DNA of 64,000 bases from Lentzea sp. NBRC 102530 (lineage in GTDB: Bacteria > Actinomycetota > Actinomycetes > Mycobacteriales > Pseudonocardiaceae). How positions within the stretch are numbered: position 1 is the stretch's first letter; each line of letters starts with the position of its first letter. The notes under the pieces were generated by a model, which searched no databases, was not told the origin of the DNA, and saw only the letters and a program-made list of their open reading frames with translations. The translations under genes were made by a program, and so were the position numbers. Of this stretch, positions 24,575 through 33,145 are shown piece after piece. The DNA lies in assembly GCF_030269365.1 (NCBI RefSeq), contig NZ_BSTF01000029.1, forward strand, positions 1-64,000, in the 5' to 3' direction.

Positions 24575-24871
24575 ATGATCACCTTCCTGAACCGCTTCAC
24601 GCTCACCGGTGACCCCGAGGAGTTCGAGAAGGCCTTCGACGAGACGGCGGCGTTCCTGCGCGAACAGCCGGGCCTGATCCAGTACACGCTCTCGCGCCAG
24701 CTCGACGACCCGGCCTCCTACATCAACATCGCGCTGTGGGAGAGCGCCGACGCCCTGCGCGCGGCACTGGCCCACCCGGACTTCGGCAACCACGCCAAGG
24801 CGATGCGCGGCCTGGCCGAGTCGTCCGGCGCGATCTTCAACCCGCGCCTGTCGTTCGTCGCCTCCGCCTGA
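24575..24871 (+). CDS. ABM-family monooxygenase
   Basis: 98 residues with GGGGAGC before ATG 24575. Ferredoxin-like fold of the antibiotic biosynthesis monooxygenase family: FLNRFTLTGDPEEFEKAFDETAAF, PGLIQYTLSRQLDDP, NIALWESADALRAALAHPDF (segments about 3-26, 33-47, 52-71). Known members oxidise anthrones to anthraquinones without cofactor, or cyclise. It fits quinone formation in the polyketide. TGATG overlap couples it to the CoA transferase. Confidence 0.9.
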   Translation: MITFLNRFTLTGDPEEFEKAFDETAAFLREQPGLIQYTLSRQLDDPASYINIALWESADALRAALAHPDFGNHAKAMRGLAESSGAIFNPRLSFVASA

Positions 24872-25869
24872 TGTCTCCCCTGTCCGGACTGAAGGTCGTC
24901 GAGTTCGGCGGCATCGGTCCCGGCCCGCACGGCGCGATGCTGCTGGCGGACCTCGGCGCGGAGGTCACCCGCGTCGAACGCCCGTCCGGCGGCCTGTCCG
25001 TGGTGCCGGACGCCTCCCGCGACTTCCTGTTGCGCGGCAGGCGTTCGGTGGCGGCGGACCTGAAGTCCGACGAGGGCCGGACCGCGGTGCTGGCGTTGGT
25101 CTCGGAGGCCGACGTCGTGATCGAGGGCTTCCGGCCCGGCGTGCTGGAACGGCTCGGGCTCGGCCCGTCCGACTGCCTCGCGGTCAACCCCGGCCTGATC
25201 TACGCGCGCATGACCGGGTGGGGCCAGTCCGGGCCGTTGGCCCAGCGCGCCGGCCACGACATCAACTACCTGTCGGTCACCGGACTGCTGCACGCGATCG
25301 GCAAGCCACCGCTGAACCTCGTCGGCGACTTCGGGGGCGGCTCGCTGTACCTGGTGCTCGGCGTGCTGGCGGCGTTGTGGGAACGCCAGCGCACCGGCCG
25401 CGGCCAGGTCGTCGACGCGGCCATCGTCGACGGCGTCGCCTCGCTCGCCCAGATGATCTGGTCGATGAAGGCGCAGGCGGTGTGGGAGGACTCGCCGGAC
25501 GCGAACCTGCTCGACGGCGGGTGCCCGTTCTACGCGATCTACGAGTGCGCGGACGGCCGTTCCGTCGCGGTGGGATCGCTGGAACCGCAGTTCTACGCGT
25601 TGCTGCTCGCCGGTCTCGGGCTGGTCGCCGCCGATCTTCCCGCGCAGATGGACCGCGACTCGTGGCCGTTGCTGCGCAAGACGTTCGCCGAGGCGTTCCT
25701 GACGCGGACCCGCGACGAGTGGTCGGAGGTGTTCGGTGCCACCGATGCCTGCGTGACCCCGGTGCTGACGCTGGAGGAGGCTTCGTCGCACCCGCACCTG
25801 GTGGCGCGCGGGGTGTTCACCTCGGAGGGCGCCGCGGTACCCGCACCGCGCTTCTCACCAGAAACTTAA
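24871..25869 (+). CDS. CaiB/BaiF family CoA transferase (AMACR-like)
   Basis: 332 residues. N-terminal LSGLKVVEFGGIGPGPHGAM, LADLGAEVTRVERP, LKSDEGR, VIEGFRPGVLERLGLG, IYARMTGWGQSGP, GHDINYLSVTG (with the racemase/transferase Asp) and GDFGGGSLYLVLG are the family hallmarks, nearest to alpha-methylacyl-CoA racemase. The protein may epimerise a 2-methylacyl-CoA or move CoA to a starter acid. Coupled to the ABM gene and part of a three-gene unit ending with the F420-type enzyme. A starter-unit role is inferred from context. Confidence 0.92.
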   Translation: MSPLSGLKVVEFGGIGPGPHGAMLLADLGAEVTRVERPSGGLSVVPDASRDFLLRGRRSVAADLKSDEGRTAVLALVSEADVVIEGFRPGVLERLGLGPSDCLAVNPGLIYARMTGWGQSGPLAQRAGHDINYLSVTGLLHAIGKPPLNLVGDFGGGSLYLVLGVLAALWERQRTGRGQVVDAAIVDGVASLAQMIWSMKAQAVWEDSPDANLLDGGCPFYAIYECADGRSVAVGSLEPQFYALLLAGLGLVAADLPAQMDRDSWPLLRKTFAEAFLTRTRDEWSEVFGATDACVTPVLTLEEASSHPHLVARGVFTSEGAAVPAPRFSPET

Positions 25870-25881
25870 CCTCGCTAAGTT
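25863..25881. promoter_or_regulatory. Palindrome AACTTA-ACCTCGC-TAAGTT before the F420 gene
   Basis: Perfect 6-bp arms with a 7-nt spacer, starting inside the last codons of the CoA transferase gene and ending 7 nt before the GTG of the next gene. The AT-rich arms could be an operator and also part of a promoter, giving the downstream gene its own control. Confidence 0.6.
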
Positions 25882-25887
25882 GTTGTC

Positions 25888-26820
25888 GTGGAACTGCGCA
25901 TCTTCACCGAGCCCCAGCAGGGGGCGAGCTACGACGACCTGCTCCGCGTGGCGCGGACGGCCGAGGACGCCGGTTACGGCGCCTTCTTCCGCTCCGACCA
26001 CTACCTCAAGATGGGCTCGGTCGACGGCCTGCCCGGCCCGACCGACCCGTGGATCACCTTCGCGGGCCTCGCCCGCGACACGTCGACGATCCGCCTGGGC
26101 ACGCTGATGACCGCGGCCACGTTCCGCCACCCCGGCCCGCTCGCCATCAGCGTCGCCCAGGTCGACCAGATGTCCGGCGGCCGCGTGGAGTTCGGCATCG
26201 GCGCCGGCTGGTACGAGGCCGAGCACACCGCGTACGGCATCCCGTTCCCGGCGCTGGGGGAGCGGTTCGAGCGCTACGAGGAGCAGGTCGCCATCATCAC
26301 CGGCCTGTGGCAGACCCCGGCCGGCGGCACCTTCTCGTTCGACGGCAAGCACTACACGCTGACGGACTCGCCCGCCCTGCCGAAGCCCGCGCAGGACCGC
26401 ATCCCGCTGCTGATCGGCGGCAAGGGCGCCAAGCGCACCCCGGCACTGGCCGCCACCCACGCCACCGAGTTCAACCTGCCGTTCGTCGGCATCGACGACG
26501 CCGTCGCGCAGTTCGCCCGCGTCGACGCCGCCTGCGAGGCCATCGGCCGCGACCCGAAGGAGATCACCCGCTCCGTCGCGCTCGTCGCCTGCGTCGGCCG
26601 CACCGACGCCGACGTCGCCCGCCGTGCCGCCGCGATCGGCCGCGAGGTCGACGAGCTCAAGCAGAACGGCCTCGCCGGCACCCCGGCCGAGGTCGTCGAC
26701 CGCGTCGGCGCCTGGCGGGAGGCGACGGGCGTCCAGCGCGTCTACCTCCAGACCCTGGACCTCGCCGACCTCGACCACCTCACCGACATCGCCTCGGACG
26801 TGGCTCCGCAGCTGGCCTGA
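25888..26820 (+). CDS. F420-dependent LLM-class oxidoreductase
   Basis: 310 residues from GTG 25888. Luciferase-like TIM barrel: AEDAGYGAFFRSDHYLKM, IRLGTLMTAATFRHPG, QVDQMSGGRVEFGIGAGWYEAEH, IPLLIGGKGAKRT. These are standard for F420-dependent LLM enzymes (TIGR03560-like). Such enzymes reduce double bonds in, for example, tetracycline assembly, but many are housekeeping. It is the last gene on this strand before the terminator at 26838 and may mark the cluster border. Confidence 0.92.
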   Translation: MELRIFTEPQQGASYDDLLRVARTAEDAGYGAFFRSDHYLKMGSVDGLPGPTDPWITFAGLARDTSTIRLGTLMTAATFRHPGPLAISVAQVDQMSGGRVEFGIGAGWYEAEHTAYGIPFPALGERFERYEEQVAIITGLWQTPAGGTFSFDGKHYTLTDSPALPKPAQDRIPLLIGGKGAKRTPALAATHATEFNLPFVGIDDAVAQFARVDAACEAIGRDPKEITRSVALVACVGRTDADVARRAAAIGREVDELKQNGLAGTPAEVVDRVGAWREATGVQRVYLQTLDLADLDHLTDIASDVAPQLA

Positions 26821-26822
26821 CC

Positions 26823-26840
26823 TCCGATATATCGGATATC
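26823..26840. repeat. Copy 1 of the GATATC-rich palindromic word
   Basis: TCCGATATATCGGATATC; with the four bases before it, 20 of 22 positions fit the ideal palindrome made of GATATCCGATA and its reverse complement. The fit begins at the GA of the F420 gene's TGA stop. It runs directly into the terminator hairpin. Confidence 0.85.
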
Positions 26841-26882
26841 GGGTACTGGACATCGGCGGCGGCCTGATGTCCGGTACCCGAT
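26838..26882. terminator. Bidirectional terminator between F420 gene and Tat-exported protein
   Basis: 17-bp arms (26838-26854 with 26866-26882) with a single mismatch and an 11-nt GC-rich loop, in the convergent gap. The outer bases of the left arm are shared with the GATATC repeat. Confidence 0.85.
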
Positions 26883-26885
26883 GTG

Positions 26886-27395
26886 TCAGGCCAGCGCTCG
26901 CCGCACCGCCGCCGGCATCGGCAGGACGACGTCCGCGAACCTCCGCCGATGTCCGATGTATCGCAGCTGCAGGCCCGGGTCGTCGAAGTAGCGCTTCTCC
27001 AGGCCGTCCCGCCCCAGGACCAGCTTCAACCCGCGGCCGAGCATCGACGGCGAGTCGAGGTCGAAGCGGGCGCGCAGCACGTCGGCGGCCGCGTGGTCGC
27101 CGAACTCCAGAGCGGCCCGGCGCACCGATTCGACCGGCACCACCAGGTACTGCTCGTCCGCGTGGACTCCGTCGCGATGCGCGATGCCCAACGCGCTCAG
27201 CGCCCTCTGGTGCGCGCCGCCGTCGAGGCCGAGGTGGTACTGCTCCCACTCGGCGACCTGGATCTCACCGGACCACGTCCGCACCGGCTTGCCGTCGGGC
27301 TCGGCAGCCACCGCCACGGCGCTGCCGGACGTGATCCCACCCGCCAATGCCGTGACACCGGCAGCCGTGAACAACTGGCGTCGGGACAACCTCAC
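26886..27395 (-). CDS. Tat-exported protein of unknown function
   Basis: 169 residues. The N-terminus MRLSRRQLFTAAGVTALAGG carries a twin-arginine motif (SRRQLF) and hydrophobic stretch, with likely cleavage after AVAA near residue 31. The mature part has no recognised motif: EIQVAEWEQYHLGL, VVPVESVRRAALEFGD and VLPMPAAVRRALA. A degenerate GATATC word (26948-26963) is embedded in its coding sequence. It could be a cell-envelope or heme-type exported protein. Confidence 0.8.
   Translation of the reverse strand: MRLSRRQLFTAAGVTALAGGITSGSAVAVAAEPDGKPVRTWSGEIQVAEWEQYHLGLDGGAHQRALSALGIAHRDGVHADEQYLVVPVESVRRAALEFGDHAAADVLRARFDLDSPSMLGRGLKLVLGRDGLEKRYFDDPGLQLRYIGHRRRFADVVLPMPAAVRRALA
26948..26963. 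repeat. Degenerate copy 2 of the GATATC-rich word (in coding DNA)
   Basis: GATGTCCGATGTATCG differs from the ideal by two A-to-G changes plus the end. It encodes part of LQLRYIGHRRRF in the Tat-exported protein on the minus strand. Confidence 0.5.
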
Positions 27396-27450
27396 GACGC
27401 ACCCTCCTCCGAATGCCCCGAGGAGAACTCCGCCGCTCCCCGCCGCAGGG

Positions 27451-28179
27451 CTACGGAATGCTAGCGAAGGTGATACCCGGCGCGACGGGGCCAGTGCGGG
27501 CCAAAGTGCGGTCCGTCAGGGGGATCGTCCCGTCGAGCGCCGCGAGCACGGAGTCACGGGCGAGCGGCAGGACCTCGGCGACGGTGACGTCGCGGCCGAG
27601 CTCGTGCGAGAGCGAAGCGACGCCCGCGTCCTTGATGCCGCACGGGATGATGTCGCCGAACGCCTCAAGGCTCGCGTTGCAGTTGATCTCGAAGCCGTGC
27701 ATGGTGACGCCGCGTTGCACGCGGATGCCGATGGCGGCGACCTTGCGCTCGGGGCCCCGGTCGTCGGCGGGCAGCCACACGCCGCTGCGGCCCTCGACTC
27801 GGCCGGTGTGCACGCCGAGCTGGTCGCACACGTCGATCAGGCCCTGCTCGACGCGGCGGACGTAGTCGACGACGTCGATCGGGTCGGTGAGCTTGACGAT
27901 CGGGTAGCCGACCAGCTGGCCGGGGCCGTGCCAGGTGATCTTGCCGCCGCGGTCGACGTCGATGACCGGGGTGCTGCCGCCGCGCGGGCGTTCCTCGTCG
28001 AGGGTGCGCCGCCCGCAGGTGTAGACGGGCGGGTGCTCGAGCAGCAGGAGCGTGTCGGGGCCACCGGCTCCAGCGCGCGCTTCCGCGATCTCCTTCTGGA
28101 GGTCCCACGCCGCCATGTAGTCGATGAGCCCCAGCTCACGGATGACGACGGGGTCTGTCGAGGTGCGACACGAGTTCAC
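27451..28179 (-). CDS. lipB: Lipoyl(octanoyl) transferase LipB
   Basis: 242 residues from GTG 28179. Seen: LLEHPPVYTCGRRT, GGKITWHGPGQLVGYPI, the catalytic Lys in KVAAIGIRV and Cys in DIIPCGIKD. The enzyme transfers octanoyl from ACP to apo-lipoyl domains, such as those of the sucB product encoded nearby (29772). The gene start overlaps the 3' end of the PAP2 gene by 44 nt. Confidence 0.96.
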   Translation of the reverse strand: MNSCRTSTDPVVIRELGLIDYMAAWDLQKEIAEARAGAGGPDTLLLLEHPPVYTCGRRTLDEERPRGGSTPVIDVDRGGKITWHGPGQLVGYPIVKLTDPIDVVDYVRRVEQGLIDVCDQLGVHTGRVEGRSGVWLPADDRGPERKVAAIGIRVQRGVTMHGFEINCNASLEAFGDIIPCGIKDAGVASLSHELGRDVTVAEVLPLARDSVLAALDGTIPLTDRTLARTGPVAPGITFASIP

Positions 28180-28714
28180 GACCCGACGTTACCAACCCCA
28201 GCGCCATGGCCGCCAAAAGCCCGACGCCCGTCACACCCAGCACGGCACCGATGACGTCGGTGACCCAGTGCATCTCGAGGACGACCCTCGCGAACCCGCC
28301 CACGAGCACCGCGAGCGCCGCCCACAACACGCCTCGCCGCAGCAGCACCACCATCGTGAACCCGACCGACGCGATGGCCACCGTGTGCCCGCTCGGATAG
28401 CTCGGCAGGTGGTACTCGATCGGCCGGACGCGGTCGAACAGGAACCGCGTCAGCACCGTCGCGGAGCAGATCCCGTGCAACGCCAGCGCCTTCCACAGCC
28501 GCGGGTCGCGCCGCTTCCACGCCAGCACGAACAACACGGCCGCGAACGCCCACCCGAGCGTCGGCCCGAGCACCAGGCCGATCACGAACGCCGTCGTCTG
28601 CAACCACTCGGGTCGCGGCAGGGCGTCGTGCACCCACAGGTCGAGCGCGGTCCGCTCCGGCAGGCCCACGAGGACCCACGAGAGCACCAGCACCGCGGCG
28701 AGCGCACGAGTCAT
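28136..28714 (-). CDS. PAP2-family membrane phosphatase
   Basis: 192 residues. The acid-phosphatase signature is complete: RFLFDRVRP, YPSGHT with its His, and ARVVLEMHWVTD with the catalytic His. About five membrane segments. Likely a lipid phosphatase (undecaprenyl-PP or phosphatidate type). The ATG overlaps the epimerase stop (ATGA), so both are co-translated. Confidence 0.93.
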   Translation of the reverse strand: MTRALAAVLVLSWVLVGLPERTALDLWVHDALPRPEWLQTTAFVIGLVLGPTLGWAFAAVLFVLAWKRRDPRLWKALALHGICSATVLTRFLFDRVRPIEYHLPSYPSGHTVAIASVGFTMVVLLRRGVLWAALAVLVGGFARVVLEMHWVTDVIGAVLGVTGVGLLAAMALGLVTSGRELVSHLDRPRRHP

Positions 28715-29601
28715 GCGACCGCCGCGGTCAGTGCGGACGGCAGCGCCGGGTGCAGGAAGTGGAAACCCTTGCTCTCCAGCACCTTCGGCGTCAGGCCGGG
28801 ACCGCTGAGCAGCAGCTCCTGGGCCATCTCGGCGCCGAGCAACGTCTTCAGCGCGAACGCGGGCACCGTCCACGGCGTCGGCCGCCCGAGCGCCGTGCCG
28901 ACCGCCTTGGTGAACTCGGCGTTCGTCACCGGCGTCGGGCCCGCGACGTTCACCGGCCCGCGGACGTCGTCGTGCTCTACGACGAACCGGTAGGCGGAGA
29001 CGACGTCGTCGAGCGACACCCACGGGAAGAACTGCTCGCCCGTCCCGAGCTTGCCGCCGAGGAAGAACTGGAACACCGGCTTCAACCGGCCGAACACCCC
29101 GCCCGACGGCGAGATGACGACGGCGGTGCGCATCAGCACGACCCGCACACCGCCCTCCTGCGCCGCCGAGGTCGCCGCCTCCCAGTCCTGGGTCAGGCGG
29201 GACATGAAGCTGTGGCCGCCCGGCGCGTCCTCGTCCGCGAGGCGCGAGCCGGTGTCGCCGTAGAAGTGGGCGCCCGAGGAGCTCACGAGCGTCGGCACGC
29301 CGTGTTCGACGCACGCCGCCGACAGCACCTCGGCCGGGACGACGCGGCTGTCGCGCAGGACCTGCTTGCGGGCGTCGTCCCAGCGCTTGTCGCCGATGCC
29401 GGCGCCGCACAGGTTGATGACGGCGTCAACACCGTCGAAGGTCCCCTCGTCGATGCGCCCGGCGTACGGGTCCCAGCCGCGTTCGTCGGGCGCGGCGGCC
29501 TTGCGGCGCACCAGCCGCAGCACCTCGTGACCGGCGGCGCGCATGGACGCCACCAGGCTCGTTCCGATCAAGCCCGACGATCCCGCGATGACTACCCGCA
29601 T
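28711..29601 (-). CDS. TIGR01777-family NAD(P)-dependent epimerase
   Basis: 296 residues. N-terminal VVIAGSSGLIG cofactor loop, INLCGAGIGDKRW, SSSGAHFYGDTG with the conserved Tyr region, FPWVSLDDVV and VNVAGPTPVTN are diagnostic for this extended-SDR family, related to the SulA cell-division inhibitor proteins. In actinobacteria it commonly lies between sucB and lipB, as here. The substrate is unknown. Confidence 0.94.
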   Translation of the reverse strand: MRVVIAGSSGLIGTSLVASMRAAGHEVLRLVRRKAAAPDERGWDPYAGRIDEGTFDGVDAVINLCGAGIGDKRWDDARKQVLRDSRVVPAEVLSAACVEHGVPTLVSSSGAHFYGDTGSRLADEDAPGGHSFMSRLTQDWEAATSAAQEGGVRVVLMRTAVVISPSGGVFGRLKPVFQFFLGGKLGTGEQFFPWVSLDDVVSAYRFVVEHDDVRGPVNVAGPTPVTNAEFTKAVGTALGRPTPWTVPAFALKTLLGAEMAQELLLSGPGLTPKVLESKGFHFLHPALPSALTAAVA

Positions 29602-29670
29602 GACCTAGATCGTTCCCCACTCACGCAGCACGTGCACAGCCACAAAAGACATAACGGACCCAGGATGTGC

Positions 29671-29705
29671 CGAAGGCCACCCCGGCTAAACCGGGGTGGC
29701 CTTCG
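29671..29705 (-). terminator. Terminator after sucB
   Basis: Perfect 15-bp stem (29671-29685 with 29691-29705), loop CTAAA. It follows the sucB stop in the minus direction, with a GATATC repeat copy between them. Confidence 0.9.
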
Positions 29706-29708
29706 GTC

Positions 29709-29730
29709 AATATCCAATATATCGGATATC
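29709..29730. repeat. Copy 3 of the GATATC-rich word (between terminator and sucB stop)
   Basis: Matches the 22-bp ideal palindrome at 20 of 22 positions; the inner part reads CCAATATATCGG. It lies in the 3' untranslated region of sucB, 41 nt from the stop. Confidence 0.85.
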
Positions 29731-29771
29731 AGTCCTGCCCTGTGTTCACCTCAGGGTCTTGCGCCAGACGT

Positions 29772-31520
29772 TCAGAGACCGAGGTCGGCCTCGAACGCGC
29801 CCTCCTCGAGACGGTTCTTGACCGTCGTGAGGAAGCGGCCCGCGTCGGCACCGTCGACCAGGCGGTGGTCGTAGGTGAGCGCGAGGTACATCATCGAGCG
29901 GATGGCGATGGTGTCGTTGCCGTCCTCGTCGGTCATGACGACCGGGCGCTTCTTGACGACGCCGACGCCCAGGATGCCGACCTGCGGCTGCTGGATGATC
30001 GGGGTGTCGAAGAGGGCGCCGTTGCTGCCGAGGTTGGTCAGCGAGAACGTGCCACCGGCGAGCTCGTCCGGCGTGAGCTTGTTCGAACGGGCGCGCGCCG
30101 CCAGGTCACCGATCTTGTGGGCGATGCCCGACAGGTTCAGGTCACCGGCGTTGTGGATCACGGCGTTGAGCAGGCCGCGCTCCGTGTCGATCGCCAGGCC
30201 GAGGTGCTCGGCACCGTGGTAGGTGACCTCCTTGCGCTCCTCGTCGATCGACGCGTTGAGCACCGGGTGGGCCTTGAGGGCCTCGATGGCGGCCTTCGCG
30301 AAGAACGGCAGGAACGTGAGCTTGGCGCCCTCACGAGCCTCGAACGCCTTCTTGGCCTGGTTGCGCAGCCGGGCGATCTTGGTCACGTCGACCTCGAACA
30401 CCTGGGTGAGCTGGGCCGACTGCTGCAGCGACTCGCGGGTGCGCTGCGCGACGATCTGACGCAGGCGCGGGAGCTTCTGCACGGTGCCGCGCTTGCCCGA
30501 GTTGTCGACCGCGGCCGGGGCGGCGGTGCGAGCGGCCGGAGCCGAAGCCGCAGGCGCAGCGGCGGCGGGTGCCGGAGCCGGGGCCTTCTTGGCCTCGACG
30601 GCGGCGAGCACGTCCTGCTTGCGGATGCGGCCACCGACGCCGGTGCCCTTGAGCGAGCCCAGGTCGATGCCGTTCTCCGACGCGAGCTTGCGCACCAGCG
30701 GCGTGACGTACGGCGTGCCGTTCGCGTCGTCCGAAGAGGACTGCGCGGCGGGCGCGGCCTGCGGAGCCGGCGCGGCGGGTGCCGGAGCCGGAGCGGCCTG
30801 CGGGGCGGGAGCCGGAGCGGCCTGCTGCGGCGCGGGCGCCGGGGCGGACTCCTGCTTCGGCTCGGGCTTGCTCTCCTGGGCGGGAGCGGCGGCCGGGCTG
30901 CCCGAACCGATGACGGCGAGCTTGCCGCCGACCTCGACGGTCTCGTCCTCACCCGCGGTGATCTCCAGCAACGTGCCGGCGACCGGGGACGGGATCTCGG
31001 TGTCGACCTTGTCGGTCGAGACCTCGAGCAGCGGCTCGTCGACCTCGACGCTGTCGCCGACCTGCTTCAGCCAGCGGGTGACGGTGCCCTCGGTGACGGA
31101 CTCGCCGAGCGCGGGCATCGTGACGTCGGTGCCCTCGGCCGAGCCACCCGACTGGGCGGGGGCGGCCGGAGCCTCCTGCGCCTCCTCGGAGGGCTGCTGC
31201 GGCGCGGGCTGCGTCTGCTGCGGCTCGGGCTCGGGTGCGGACTCCTGGGCGGGGGCCGGCGCGGGCGCGGCGGAACCGCCGTCGCCGTCACCGATCACCG
31301 CGAGCTCGCCGCCGACCTCGACGGTGTCGTCCTCCTGCGCGACGATCTTCTGCAGGACGCCGGCCGCCGGAGACGGGATCTCGGTGTCGACCTTGTCGGT
31401 GGACACCTCGAGCAACGGCTCGTCCACCTCCACCCGGTCGCCTTCCTGCTTCAACCACCGGGTGACCGTGCCCTCGGTGACGCTCTCCCCGAGTGCGGGC
31501 ATCTGGACGGAGAAGGCCAT
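29772..31520 (-). CDS. sucB: 2-oxoglutarate dehydrogenase E2 (dihydrolipoyl succinyltransferase)
   Basis: 582 residues. Two lipoyl domains, each with the acceptor Lys in VSTDKVDTEIPSP (about 37-49 and 160-172), joined by long Ala/Pro linkers. Then the E3/E1-binding domain (YVTPLVRKLASENGIDL, about 265-300) and the catalytic domain ending YDHRLVDGADAGRFL with the His/Asp pair. Two lipoyl domains are usual for actinobacterial E2, which serves both the 2-oxoglutarate and pyruvate complexes. It follows lpdA by 54 nt. Confidence 0.96.
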   Translation of the reverse strand: MAFSVQMPALGESVTEGTVTRWLKQEGDRVEVDEPLLEVSTDKVDTEIPSPAAGVLQKIVAQEDDTVEVGGELAVIGDGDGGSAAPAPAPAQESAPEPEPQQTQPAPQQPSEEAQEAPAAPAQSGGSAEGTDVTMPALGESVTEGTVTRWLKQVGDSVEVDEPLLEVSTDKVDTEIPSPVAGTLLEITAGEDETVEVGGKLAVIGSGSPAAAPAQESKPEPKQESAPAPAPQQAAPAPAPQAAPAPAPAAPAPQAAPAAQSSSDDANGTPYVTPLVRKLASENGIDLGSLKGTGVGGRIRKQDVLAAVEAKKAPAPAPAAAAPAASAPAARTAAPAAVDNSGKRGTVQKLPRLRQIVAQRTRESLQQSAQLTQVFEVDVTKIARLRNQAKKAFEAREGAKLTFLPFFAKAAIEALKAHPVLNASIDEERKEVTYHGAEHLGLAIDTERGLLNAVIHNAGDLNLSGIAHKIGDLAARARSNKLTPDELAGGTFSLTNLGSNGALFDTPIIQQPQVGILGVGVVKKRPVVMTDEDGNDTIAIRSMMYLALTYDHRLVDGADAGRFLTTVKNRLEEGAFEADLGL

Positions 31521-31574
31521 TGTTCGCTGACTCCTCGTGCTCTCGTCGTGTGGCTGACTTTGTGTGGGGAACGG

Positions 31575-32966
31575 TCAGCCGTGCACGTGCAGCGGCTTGC
31601 CGGCCAGAGCGAGGAACGCCTCGCCCAGGGCTTCAGTCTGGGTCGGGTGGGCGTGGATCAACGGAGCCACGTCCTCCGGGAAAGCCTCCCAGCTGTAGAT
31701 CAGCTGCGCCTCACCGATGAGTTCGCCGACGCGCTCGCCGACCATGGTGATGCCGACGACCGGGCCGTCGGGGGCCTTCACGAGCTTCACGCCGCCCGCG
31801 GTCTTGAGGATCTGGCTCTTGCCGTTACCCGCGAGGTCGTAGATGAAAACCTTGACGTCCTGGCCGTACTTCTCCTTGGCGGCGGCCTCGGAGAGACCGA
31901 CGGACGCGACCTCGGGCTTGCAGTAGGTGACGCGCGGGATGCCCGCCTCGTCGATCACCTTCGGGTTCTGGCCCGCGATCTCCTCGGCCACGAAGATGCC
32001 CTGCTGGAAGCCGCGGTGCGCGAGCTGCAGGCCGGGCACGATGTCGCCGACGGCGAAGACGTTCGGGAGGTTGGTGCGCAGGCGCTCGTCGGTGACGACG
32101 AAGCCGCGGTCGATCTTGACGCCGGCCTCCTCGTAACCGTGGCCCGCGCTGTTGGGGCCGCGGCCGACCGCGACGAGCAGCAGGTCGGCGTCGAGGACGT
32201 CGCCGTTCTCCAGCGTGACCGACACGCCCGAGTCGGTCTGGGTGGCGCCGGTGAACTTCACGCCGGTCTTGAACTTGATGCCGCGCTTGCGGAACGCGCG
32301 CTCCAGCTGCTTGGACGCGTACTCGTCCTCGGCCGGGACCAGGCGGGGCAGGGCCTCGACGATGGTCACGTCGGCGCCGAACGAACGCCACACGCTCGCG
32401 AACTCCACACCGATGACGCCGCCGCCGAGGACGACGACCTTCTCGGGGATGAAGTCGAGGTTGAGGGCCTGGTCGCTGGTGATGACCCGGCCGCCGATCT
32501 CCAGACCGGGCAGGCTGCGGGCGTACGAACCGGTCGCGAGGACCACGTTCTTGCCGACGTAGCGCCGGCCGCCGACCTCGACGGTGTTCGGGCCCACGAA
32601 CGTGCCCGCGCCCTCGACGAAGGTGACCTTGTTGGCCTTCGCGAGTCCCTGCAGGCCCTTGTAGAGCCGCGAGATCACGCCGTCCTTGTACGAGTTCACG
32701 CCGGCGATGTCGATGCCCTCGAGGGAGGACTTCACGCCGAACTGGTCGCCTTCGCGGGCGTTGTCCGCGACCTCGGCCGCGTGCAGCAGCGCCTTGGTCG
32801 GGATGCAACCGCGGTGCAGGCAGGTGCCGCCCAGCTTGTCCTTCTCGACCAGGACGACGGACAGGCCGAGCTCGGCCGCGCGGAACGCGCAGGCGTAGCC
32901 ACCTGAACCACCGCCGAGGATGACGAGATCGGCGTTGGTGGCCGACTCCAGTTCCGGCGAAGTCAC
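31575..32966 (-). CDS. lpdA: Dihydrolipoyl dehydrogenase
   Basis: 463 residues from GTG 32966 (GGAG upstream). FAD motif LGGGSGGYA, redox disulfide in GGTCLHRGCIPTKALL (about 48-63), NAD fold VVLGGGVIGVEFA, FAD motif VFAVGDIV, and C-terminal interface HAHPTQTEALGEA with the catalytic His-Glu pair. It is the E3 subunit re-oxidising lipoyl groups of the sucB product downstream. Confidence 0.97.
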   Translation of the reverse strand: MTSPELESATNADLVILGGGSGGYACAFRAAELGLSVVLVEKDKLGGTCLHRGCIPTKALLHAAEVADNAREGDQFGVKSSLEGIDIAGVNSYKDGVISRLYKGLQGLAKANKVTFVEGAGTFVGPNTVEVGGRRYVGKNVVLATGSYARSLPGLEIGGRVITSDQALNLDFIPEKVVVLGGGVIGVEFASVWRSFGADVTIVEALPRLVPAEDEYASKQLERAFRKRGIKFKTGVKFTGATQTDSGVSVTLENGDVLDADLLLVAVGRGPNSAGHGYEEAGVKIDRGFVVTDERLRTNLPNVFAVGDIVPGLQLAHRGFQQGIFVAEEIAGQNPKVIDEAGIPRVTYCKPEVASVGLSEAAAKEKYGQDVKVFIYDLAGNGKSQILKTAGGVKLVKAPDGPVVGITMVGERVGELIGEAQLIYSWEAFPEDVAPLIHAHPTQTEALGEAFLALAGKPLHVHG

Positions 32967-33145
32967 TTCGGATCTCCTCGGGATTACTTACTACGCGCGG
33001 GTGCGCGCGAGGTACGCGGCCATCTTGTCACTACTTGCCAGAGCGTGGTGATCCGGCATAGGAGACCACGCCCGGTCCTGATCATTCACCTACTCATAAC
33101 ACCCTTTCCTGGCATCATGGTGGAGGGAGACGCAGGAGGTGCTCG

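Noticed and set aside
29667..32906. Very long plus-strand open frame (1079 codons) opposite sucB and lpdA
   Set aside because: It is the antisense shadow of two clear enzymes, with low-complexity Arg/Gly/Leu-rich translation and no family pattern.
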